From assembly GCF_901709675.1 (NCBI RefSeq), contig NC_051087.1, positions 4,981,001 to 5,045,000 on the forward strand: a stretch of 64,000 nucleotides of DNA, in the 5' to 3' direction. How positions within the stretch are numbered: position 1 is the first letter of the stretch; every line of letters begins with the position of its first letter. A program made the translations under genes and the position numbers. This document shows, piece after piece, positions 54,471-64,000 of the stretch. The DNA comes from Syngnathus acus (taxonomy: Eukaryota > Chordata > Actinopteri > Syngnathiformes > Syngnathidae). The notes below the pieces were generated by a model that saw nothing but the letters and a program-made list of their open reading frames with translations, did not search any database and was not told the origin of the DNA.

Positions 54471-57400
54471 ACAACTCTGGCAGCTTTGCTCTGTGTTGGT
54501 CGATTTGGGGCGCATGAGGAAATCTCTTTTTAATGTTTTTCCAAATGTGCTATTTTAATGAGGATGAATTTATTTTCCTTTTTTTATGTTTTTACAATAT
54601 TGAGCAAATATACACTCTTGACTCCAGCTGGCTGCATGTGTTTCTCCCTTTAAAAAAAAAATCAAAATCTTCCAATATATGTATAATACTAAAACAATAT
54701 TTTCCATTTAAAATATTTATCTTGTAATTTTTGAATCACTCAAATCAATTTCTTTCAAAAAGTGGAATGCCTGCTGTTAAAATAAAAATCACAACATACT
54801 CCTTAGAATTGTAATTATATCGATATAGATATATGAATGCAATTTTGAGTACGCGAGTTCAGCACATGTCGGCCTAGCGGGGGGACGTTCACAGTGCACG
54901 GCTCATTCGTAATGTCCGCTGGCTGTGTGCTCTCTCCTGTTTGCTTAGCGGCGGTGTGCCTCAGCACTTTTCCTTCCTCCAGACAGAGCAGCCTAAGTTG
55001 GAGAGAACATTTGGGGCCTTGCAGAGGCGGGAGGGATGAAAGCAAAGACAAGGGGCAAACCGCTGTCTTCGAACCTGCCCAAAGGTCAACCGTTTTATCA
55101 CGCTTGGCTCCGAATAAGTGTGAGGTCGCCAAAGCGTAGTCGTCAGCCAGCAGTCATGAAGGTTTTTTTTTTTTTTTCCCCCCTCTCACGTTTTTTTTTT
55201 TTTTTTTGCCTCAGTCGCGCAATGAATGACACGACGTGCCCATTGTTTGTTTTTGTTTGCTTTGCATTTTGTCGGGCTTTGGCATCGCCGCCTTTCCCGC
55301 TCCTGTTTGATCCCGTACACACTGTTGTTTTGTCTCCTTAAACATGGCCCTCATTGTTACTCGCGCAGAGGTAAAGTCTCCGCTCATCTCTTTTGTTTAT
55401 ATTGTGGAAGACGAAGAGAGCGCGTTGGAAAAGGAGAGAGGAGGCTGCGATCGCGATTGTTCTGTTTGGCACTGCCCGAGCCCGCTTGGTGTGGGAAGAA
55501 GAGAAAGACGTCTTGTGTTTTGTTTATGACAGAGTGGCAAAAAGCTGCCACGGGGAATCTCTGGGCTCTCTGTCAGGCTTTCTCAGGCTGTTCCTCAGCC
55601 AGTCTTGGAGATCCCTCTCTGTTTTATGGAAGCGCCACAGTCGTGACAGAACAAACCACGCCGGCATCGTCCTTGTGTTTTCAGACACCTCCGATAAAGA
55701 GCGACATGTCGGAACTGTAATGCCGAGTGGCGGGAGACATACCAGATGAGTAGAGAGTCTTCACAGTGACTTAGTTTTTTTTTTTTTAAACCACGAAGCT
55801 TAAGCAGTCCGTCAATCGGGTACCTGTCTAACTTTTTTTAAATCAAAATTATAATAAAATAAAAATGAGTGCTGGACAATATTATAATAATGCTTTATTT
55901 TGTCACTTGGTAGGCGTTACCTCTATTTTATTTCTTTGTAGAATATCTGGAGTCGATACAAAGTACAAAGTGCAGTGTACATATTTTTTTCATGAAAAGT
56001 TTTGGCGGCGTTATTGTCATTTGACTTGTGACTGTTTACGCCACACTTAGAATAGAATGTTGGGAAGTTGTCACAGTGATTAGTAAGTTAACAACTCGAG
56101 CTGAAAAAGATAAACTGTCTTTTGTATTCATTCATGCTTCATTATTTTTCTCTTAGTGTTAGCCTCACCCAGAAGATCAAAACATTGATAAATATATTGT
56201 TTACACATTCATTTATTCTTGTTTTTGTTAAAAAACACAATAGAAGAGGACTTCAAAAAAATAATCACATTAAATCGCAACAGCAATATCCAAGGGGGAA
56301 AAAAAAAACCTAATTAGATTAGTTTTCAAAATTGTTTTTCCCTAGTTGGAATTCCAGATTAATATAATTCACTGTAATTGAAAGGATTTATTTATGTTTC
56401 TCATAGGGGTTTCGTGACCCAGCTGCTCCAGGTTAACTTTTGTCTCATTAGCCTAATAGCATAATTAGCTCAGCCAATTTGAACTTCCTGTTCCCAAATC
56501 AATAACTAGTCCCATGTGCTTGCTCTAACTCATATTAGTATACCAAACCAACCCGCCCCTTTCCCAGCTCCACCTTTTTTACTATATTATTTATATCACA
56601 AGCAACTTTCTAGCTGTCCACTGCCAATTCCTTTCCAATATCACAGCAGCAGCTAAACAAGTACGGAAGAATCTTCTTGTGTTGTTATTGTTCGGGCTTG
56701 GCGGAAGTCTGCTCCTGAGCGCTCTCGTTAAGACTCAGACTGTTATTATAACAATGACGATAGTGATCTCTTGGCCCGCAAGTGCCAACGTTTTGCATGA
56801 TAACCACAAACTGGCGAGCTCCTTGCGAATGAATGAATGAATGATTGAGTGTTGCTTCAGCTAGTGGGTGAGCATCCATTTATTGCTCGGCCGAATGCGT
56901 TTGATTTCCTTCATAAAACAAAATGCATATTGTGCTGTTTTCCATTAAAACGCAGCACATTTATCATTTGTCCGAGCATGGAAAGAGAGATTAAAAAAGC
57001 ATTTGTCAGGCCCAAAGTTAGCTCATTGTACTTACTCATACTTTGGAACTCGGTCCGCCTTTTATATTCCTTCCGCGAGCCGCAAGTGTGATTATGAAAA
57101 GATGTTTCAAATGTGTTTCCAATCAAAGAAAAAAAAAGTGCAGCACAGGAAATTTGCCGTCACTCCGAGGGAGGTGTGAAATGTGCGCACTGTGCCATTT
57201 GTGCCGTGACCGCTCCACACTGCGCGCTCCACCGTGCCAGATCCCGCCTCCCTCGCGCCGGAGTCCCGCGTGGACGGTGAAACCCCCCGGCACTGAAGCC
57301 AGACCCCTGACTCATTGACCGCAGGAAGGATTCACAAATATCGAGCCCGCCAAAAAAACACCATAAATACAAATAGATAATAAAAACACCATTCAAAAGA

Positions 57401-58430
57401 AGAAAAGAGAATATAACAAAATAATTATTGTGGAATTTGTGTGCTGGATGTGTGACATTTAGGGGCGGGGCCTAGTAAGTGACCCCAGGAGCTGGTTAAT
57501 GCTTGACCAGTTAGTGTGAGCATCTAGTTTGCGAGTGTTGCCATTTAGTTTTTTAGCATTCTCCTTCAATACAATTTTGGCTCGTGACAAAAAGCAAAAA
57601 AACTCGAGCGAGCGGCGGCTTCTAACTGGCGAACAATGATGAATGGCTCACAGCATGGTGGAAGTTTTCTAACGGATTCCGCAGTTCTCAACTTTTGTAT
57701 TTGTTTTCCTCTGTGAAAATAATCTGTTGTTAATTACTTCCTGATCCCTTCTCTGCCTCCCATGACATCACGAGAGTGTCTTGTGCCTAAATGTAGGTAT
57801 GTGTGGGCACCGCTCAGGATGACCCTCAGCGGTGAAGTGTGCACTAAATGAAGTGGAAGTCAGGCAGGTCAGAGGCTTTTGTTTTACGTGCTGTGGGAAC
57901 CAGCCCCCCCCCCTCCCCCAAATGCAGAGTGGCTCTGGCATCTTTCACCAAGGCCCACCCATCTTTTTACACACTGTCGGGAGGCGAAAATAGAAGGGGG
58001 AAGCTTGTCGCGTTAGAAAAGGGAGCGTCTTCGCTCAGCTACTCTTGGCCGTGCAAGAGAAAGTCTGCTATTTGGATTGCTCCCGCAGATCGGTCCAAGC
58101 CAAAGCCACGCTGTGTGCTTTTGCGATCCAACACACACAAGCAGAATTGAGGCTTGCGTAGATGACGCGCTTTCATCAGTCCAAAAACCGCAGGATCTTC
58201 ATTCATCTCATGAGGCTGCGATGACTCAAATGGAAGGGGGGGATCAGATCACGTTGTTGTCGTTAGTTTTGGATTAATTGTCCATTGACAAGTTATGGAA
58301 CGCTCCGGTGAATTTGTTTTAGTTTCTGAAAAGTGCAAAGCAAGAGAGAGATTAAAAACTCGTACCTGTGTTTGAGTCTGTTTGCTGATATGCAGAAGAT
58401 TATTCTAGAGGGATTTCAAGTTGGTCATAT
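54471..58430. other. intron 2 noncoding sequence
   Basis: AT-rich with T runs (55163-55177, 55190-55207). GC-richer at 54,860-55,140 and 57,160-57,310. TTGGC-N8-GCCAA at 56772-56789 has the wrong spacer for a standard NFI site. No exon; the known NFIX exon 3 peptide was not found. Confidence 0.45.
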
Positions 58431-58437
58431 TGCTATT

Positions 58438-58462
<25 letters not shown>
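58438..58462. repeat. (CT)n microsatellite
   Basis: About 12 CT units followed by a T run. Confidence 0.95.
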
Positions 58463-58469
<7 letters not shown>

Positions 58470-58470
<1 letters not shown>

Positions 58471-59495
58471 TTAATCCTTTTCGCTCTAATCTTCTTGTCA
58501 GTTTGAATAAACTCAGTTGTCACATCCATATTTGTCCTCAGGCCAGGCTCACAGTGCAGGCTTGGATTTTTTTTACTTTTTTTTTTCTTTAATGGAAGAT
58601 TGCTATTTTAGCAAATGCTACCAAGTTTTTTAATCAAATGTTCTTCACCTTTTGTGATATTAAATGCAAAGGCCTCATTAACCATTGGAAAAAAAAAACA
58701 TTTGAGTTCCCAAATGCATTTTCGTATTTATTGCATGAAAGATTCATTGTGTTCAATTAAATGAATAATAATGAAGAAAAGAATTAACGCGATACAATTC
58801 AATTGGGGTGGGAATTATCTGTATCGTTAATTGCCCGAGAATGTTTTAATTTTACGTTGCGTAAAGACGTTTCGACCCAATTTAATATGTACTGATTACA
58901 TTTAATTACACGTTAAAGCAATTGTCAAATAAAAAATGCGTGTAGGCAAAGCTAATTGTGGAAAGAAAAAAAAAAAGACCTGAACCGAGTTGGCTTTTTT
59001 CAGCTTTTAATTTTGTAACAAAAAGCCAAGCGAGAGCAAGAAAAAATGAGGGGAGAAAAGGGAGTCAAAAGCAACGAGGGGGTCGTATTGTCTGTATTAA
59101 TACGGTGTCTTCCCAGCGCCGGCTCTCTTTTCAGCCTTTTGTTGCCGTTCCAACCGTGTAATGTGTCCGTCCCCAAAATCCACATCGCCACTCAGGAGTG
59201 TTAGCCGGCCTCAGTTGAGGCAGACAGAAGGAGAAAAAGCGGGAGAGCGGAAAAAAAGTGTGCGACGGGTAATGCTCACTATCAGGCTGGCCTGCCAGGA
59301 TTCGCAGTTATTTTTATGATGTACTTTTTGTTTTTAACAGATTCAATCTAAAATCAGAAGTCATAGAAAATAGCAGCAAGCAAATATTTCAGCTATTTTA
59401 GAATTTATGTTTAGAGAAGATTTGGGGAAAATGAATGCAAACTTGATAAAACTGTTCTACCAAAATGAGAAGAAAAAAATATTTAGCAAGAAAGT
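58470..59495. other. intron 2 noncoding sequence
   Basis: AT-rich, no recognised feature. Confidence 0.45.
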
Positions 59496-59499
59496 AGAT

Positions 59500-59575
59500 T
59501 TGGGGAGGAGGGGGCACATAAAATGATGTGGTGGGCCTGATCTGGCCCCTGGGCCTTCCGTTTGACACCAGTATT
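59500..59575 (+). repeat. fragment of the GGGCCTGATCTGGCCC-type teleost repeat
   Basis: GGTGGGCCTGATCTGGCCCC then TGGGCCTTCCGTTTGACACC matches the 3' end of the family also seen at 9150-9415. Confidence 0.65.
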
Positions 59576-61940
59576 TTAAATCCATTAGATCAATTGTTGC
59601 AATAATAAATAATATTTATTCACTTAATTAACTGCCTGCAATACACTCGACCACCAGTAGGGACACCTTGTCTTTTTCTTTTTATATCTATATGTTTTAT
59701 ATATAAATAAGACAGACATTGCTTTTTACACATCTGTGTGACGAGTCAAAAAAAAAAAAATACCACCGCGGAGGAGTCTGATGTTCGAGAAAGTGAGAGG
59801 CAGAGTTGTCGGCTGTCTTTGGCACGGCGCTATCACTCGTACGCGAGATGCCAAATTTTCATCGACACTCCCTGCCAACCTCCTCCCTCTGATCCTGGCT
59901 TTCTTCTCCTCTCTTTTTCACGTTGCTCTTTCACACGTTCCCCTTTTCTTTTATTCCTCTTTAGGGTTCAAATGAAGGCCCTCCCCTATCCTCATTAGCA
60001 CCGAGGATTCCTGTTTGCCGCTTCAGAAAAATGTTAAATAATTTGTAAGTGCAAACATTTTAGTGCTCAATAGGACCATTATCTGTGTTTTTCTTGAACG
60101 TCGGCCATCACGAGGTTGTGAGCCTTGACTGTCGGACGTTCTTTCCCCTCCTCTCAGCTACGATGCCTTGCTGTTTTTTTTTCTTTTTTATATATGACTC
60201 ACAAAAATCTGTTTCAAAATTAAATAGTGGGACAGCACGTCTTTAGGACTTTTGGCGCAGAGTTTAGGGGCTATAGGTTTGAATCGTCCTCCTACATGCA
60301 TGTTAAGTTAATTAAAGACTATAAATTGTTTATCAGTGTGAAGGTCTTTGTCTACATGACTTTTGGGCATACAATACATTTGGATGATCTCCATCTTCAA
60401 CTCATTCAACTGTATGACTTGAGTTATTCAATTTTCCACATTATGTATATTTATCGTGGCTTGTTTTGTGGTTTTTGCTTGTCAGTAAAGTTAAAATTAG
60501 TTTGTGGAGCGTCACCAGGGCGCCGTTTGATGTCGGTGACACCGCGAGACGGCGAGCAGTTTATAGAAGATAGACGGCCGTGTTGGGGTGGGGTGGGGGG
60601 GGGTTTGTTTGCGGCGAATGAGCGAGCTCGCTGAGAAGCACAGCAGAATGCAGAGAATCAAATTTGGCACGCATCCGTGTAAGCGAGTAAGCTTCAAATC
60701 AGTTTGGACACAGATCTAGGACACTAGACGGCGAGAAGAAAGCGGGATGAAACGGGATAGGGAGAGACATGTGATGGGGCGGGGGTGGAGATGGGTGAGA
60801 CTGTTTGGGAGGGGCCAGGAGGTAAGGAGAGTCCCCACAATGACGACTTGAAAAACGGTAAATAAATGGAGTGGCGGTAAACAAGGCCTCGGCGCTCCAT
60901 CAAAAGACGCCATTCATGTGCGGACAGGAGAGACTCTCTTGAGGAGACACTAAGAGGAACCCAGTGAGGATGACGAGAGCATGGCGCTTGTTTAGATAAC
61001 AGGATGAGCTTGGAGGGGAATGGCAATGGTGTGTGTGTGTGTTGTTTGTGTTTTATTTTGGAGGGAGGGGCAGAGCAGATGGAAGGTGGACGCAGACTTA
61101 ACGAGTGGGGTAAGATGGGGGGGAGTGTGTTTTTGTTTGTTCTTTATCACTAGTGTGGATAGAGGGAGGGGGGGGCACTGACGACGTGCTAAGCAGCGCA
61201 GGGTTTTTGTGTTCTTTTGGCAAAGCACAAGTGTGCGTGTGAAAGCATATGTTCACGTCTCATCGACTTTTTTTTTTTTTTTTGTCTGTACCATGCATGA
61301 TGTTATAATCTGCCGGTAAAATGTAATGTTTTGAGTCGGGTTCCCAGGGACACCCCGGTGAACCGGCTGCAGCAAGCCGCTGTGTACGGCTCTCCAGTGC
61401 AGCTGGTGGTCATTCAAAAACATCCTCCTGTCATGTTAAGAAGTCTTTTTGTGCATTTTCTCCTTGCAAACTTTTCAATTAATTGGTGTACACGAGGATC
61501 AAGCTGAAGTTACTTGAAAGCACTTAGTGTGCCGTGAATGAAAGAGCAGGGCACAGAAGCCAAGGAAGTGGCACTTTTTAAAAGCTTTAATTCACTCGCT
61601 GCATTCATTCAAGCCTCGTTTTGAATGCGAATGTTAACAATTTTTCGTCTTTTTAACTAGCTAACCTTTAAGAGCACATCATAGTTTAGCGGCGTGGCCT
61701 TGTCGGGCGCACTATGAGATCTACACGCCGTCACTTGAAATTCCACTGATCTGAAAGTGGGAGAGTAGTGTGAGTTTATGGCTTTTTGTGGGTAATGCAA
61801 AGAAAGCGCCCTTTGTGTGTTATCAGCGTCATCCAGCATGCCAGTTCCATCGACTTCTGCCTTTTGTCGATTATTAAAAAAAAAAAAAAAGTCAGTTGTT
61901 TATGGTTTCATTCAAGGCTAGCTATCAAAACAGCTTCTTT
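59576..61940. other. intron 2 noncoding sequence
   Basis: A decayed dispersed repeat is likely at 60228-60360 (GTGGGACAGCACGTCTTTAG, GGCTATAGGTTTGAATCGTC). G-rich stretches lie at 60586-60604 and 60778-60788. No exon. Confidence 0.4.
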
Positions 61941-61954
61941 ATGCGACTTGCAGT

Positions 61955-62215
61955 TGATTTTAGGGTTGCCATGCCAGTCGGCAACCCCCCTCCCTTCTCT
62001 CTGTCCTCTGTCTTGCCACCCCAAAGTGCCCCCCCCCCCTCCCAACCCCACTGCCGCCTGTTCCCCTCACATTTATTGGACCCAAATTTGGCTGGCACCA
62101 TGGCAACCGTGGCTCCCAGGGATCCTTTGCCTGGGTAGAATCCAAGGTGCCTCCAGGGTGGCACTGGCTGGTTCTGTCTGCATCCACGGTCTGTCGCCGT
62201 GGTTGCTAGGGGCGA
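61955..62215. promoter_or_regulatory. cluster of RFX-like (X-box) half-sites
   Basis: GGTTGCC (61964-61970) faces GGCAACC (61980-61986) with a 9-base spacer. CCATGGCAACC lies at 62098-62108 and GGTTGCTAGG at 62201-62210. CCATGGCAAC and GGTTGCTAGG are strong RFX half-site matches (consensus GTTGCCATGGCAAC). The block is GC-rich and free of repeats, and is a candidate nfix intronic enhancer. Confidence 0.4.
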
Positions 62216-63100
62216 GGCCATCGGTGCCCCTAACCCTGACTATTGAGTGACGAGCACCCGACGTGACCCGCTGTAGCCGGTCGAATCAGCCACGGACTCC
62301 CAGCGCTTCGGGCCCGGGCTATTGCGGCAGAGCATTTTACCAGTACGCATATTGATGTGGTATGGCTTGGTGCCCAGTCCTGCCTCCCACATGAGAGGCA
62401 GACAAGAGAATGAGAGGAAGGAAGGAAGGCAGCATACATGGGGGTGCATTTGAAATGTATAATATATGAGCAAACACCATATATACACTCTATTGGGTGC
62501 GTATGCAAATATCCAACGGCACACTTTTATCTTTTTGTGTGATGTCAAAGCTTTCATGCACTCTTGCATCTGTTAAGGAAATATGCTACCTGGACAAATT
62601 TGGTGAGTCACTGTGTAAAATCCAAATTCATCATTTGTATTGTATGCAGCATTGACTGCACAGCTTTGGGGAATGTTTGGAGTTTTTCAGGTTATACCTC
62701 CAGAGGTCTGAATCAGCCAGATCAGGATAGAAAATCTTTTTTCTGCCAATTTATTTGACTTGACAGTGTCCTCCCAAATAACATTCTTGCCTTGTGTTTT
62801 TAAGATTTGTCTGCGCTGAAAATATTTTTCAACAAATACTTTGGAGAATCTGCTTTGCCAGTTTTGGGTCCAAACACATCAAACATTTTTTCTCTCTCCA
62901 AATGAATGTTAATTTTGTTAGTGCTCACGTTCCTTAAAAACAGGCATCGTAATTTGAGTCATTCTTTAAACCGCGGTTGATTGTGTCGATTTAGTAGTTA
63001 GAACGATTGACAATACTATCTCTGTTTTCCAAGTGCTATAAAGTGTCCAAGTCTCCAAAAAAGCATAGGAAAATTCGATTTCTTATGATTGAGTCAAATT
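62216..63100. other. intron 2 noncoding sequence
   Basis: GC-rich to 62,400, then AT-rich. No feature recognised. Confidence 0.45.
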
Positions 63101-63108
63101 AGTGTGCA

Positions 63109-63150
63109 CTACTCGGCTACGACCAGCAGAGGTGCCGTTGAGTCAATATA
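63109..63150 (+). repeat. short dispersed element with CCAGCAGAGGTGC core, copy 3
   Basis: CTACTCGGCTACGACCAGCA then GAGGTGCCGTTGAGTCAAT; about 77 percent identical to the 45.26 kb copy over 39 bases by eye, and closer to the 2.6 kb copy. Confidence 0.55.
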
Positions 63151-64000
63151 AACTATTTTACCGACTGACAAAGGTTATTGTTGGTATTCGCATGATTAAT
63201 TTTCCAAGATCTATAAAAACGCTCGCATCTTGTATTCAAAGTTCCTCACTCCCGCTTTTGCGGAGAGCAACACGACTCCCAGGCAGGAATGGGAATCTCA
63301 TCACCCCGTTTGTTCCTTGGGAGTCAGAGTCAGTATCCGTGATAGGTCAAGGGCCAATCGCTGCAGCAGTAGGTCTTCCCATATGATGAGAGAAGCAGCT
63401 CAGCCTTGGACTGAGCTGGGATTCAGATCAACCAGCCCGTTAGCCGAAGGATTTACGGGCAGTTTAATCGCACCCGTGTTTTGATTGTCTCCCGCGTCGT
63501 CCACTTTGTTAACTATTGCGATGCCCGTTTCCATTCCTCTGTTCTCCCACAAAGTCGGCGTGTCTTCCACACTCCGGAGTGAGCGGAGCTCGTGGCAGGC
63601 GAACAGTGTATTCGTCATGCGAGGTGTGCAAGGAGATATGGTGTGTGATGTATGACTGTTGCTGGCGGCGGTGTGTGCGTGCGTGCGTACGCTCAGCCCT
63701 GCCAGCTTTTGTAAATTGGCCCAAGGTAGAAAGTTGAAGGCAAAAGTATAAAACTGCTCTTTTTTTTTTTTCTCTTTCGACTGAGGACACTGGACTGTAG
63801 AGAATTGTTAAGTTTTCGCATGTTTTTGCAGTCTCTTTGTATTCACCCTGACCTGAAATTGGGGGTTAGATTGAGGATCGTGACAGACTAATGAGCCGCC
63901 TTTCCTGCAATTACCCTCCTCTCCTCTATTTGCTCTTTCCGTCTGTGTGGGGCTTTTTCTCCTCGTTCTCTTTGAGCAGAGTCATTCTTTCACTCCTTTC
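63151..64000. other. intron 2 sequence to the window edge
   Basis: Mixed composition with short GT and T runs. No exon recognised before the window ends. Confidence 0.45.

Noticed and set aside
56772-56789. TTGGC-N8-GCCAA as an NFI site
   Set aside because: Spacer of 8 is incompatible with the normal 5-base spacing.

Overview
This is a 64 kb piece of a vertebrate genome, almost certainly a percomorph-like teleost fish. It is AT-rich and littered with dinucleotide microsatellites (one GT tract of 244 bp), homopolymer runs and decayed fish dispersed repeats, and it has no dense ORFs, operons or bacterial signals. One protein-coding gene is supported: nfix (nuclear factor I/X), on the + strand and incomplete, because its later exons lie beyond position 64000. 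Of the many other long ORFs, none is convincing: they are microsatellite translations, shadows of GC-rich DNA or chance.

Layout. (1) 1-20.5 kb: 5' flank, or distal regulatory and untranslated territory, with no recognisable gene. It holds dispersed repeats at 2.5-2.9, 9.2-9.4, 10.3-11.0 and 17.6 kb, giant microsatellites at 11.2 and 15.5 kb, and a few GC-rich islands (1.3-1.8, 9.56-9.85, 13.5-13.85 kb) with promoter- or enhancer-like motifs. (2) 20.5-21.5 kb: a CpG-rich block ending in an apparent donor directly after an ATG (ATG|GTACGT). It looks like an alternative nfix first exon that would give a protein starting M-DEFHPF. (3) 21.5-33.8 kb: AT-rich sequence with hAT-like and other repeats, CTCF-like sites, a four-CCAAT-box cluster at 27.6 kb and a well-formed possible 84-bp exon at 28,985. 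(4) 33.84-34.83 kb: CpG island with a G-quadruplex-prone 20-bp duplication, an upstream ORF and canonical nfix coding exon 1 (MYSPYCLTQ). (5) 34.17-52.27 kb: intron 1, with GC-rich islands, a perfect 15-bp hairpin at 49.2 kb and a second possible internal promoter/first exon at 50.9-51.75 kb. (6) 52,267-52,798: exon 2, exactly 532 bp, encoding nearly all of the NFI DNA-binding domain. (7) 52.8-64 kb: start of intron 2, with a decayed CA/GCCAAA repeat array at 53.6-54.5 kb and an RFX-like motif cluster at 61.96-62.21 kb.

The coding signal converges on one transcription factor. Exon 1 (phase 0 end) splices to exon 2 (phase 0 start, phase 1 end), giving 186 complete codons plus one base. Identity as nfix rather than nfia/b/c rests on the N-terminus MYSPYCLTQ, the [18 protein letters not shown] block, KIRRID and the exon 2 end AYFVHTP. 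No previously undescribed biological system is evident. The most useful leads are the alternative first exons, the 84-bp exon candidate, the Ile-to-Ser change at codon 140, and several palindromic or motif-dense noncoding islands.
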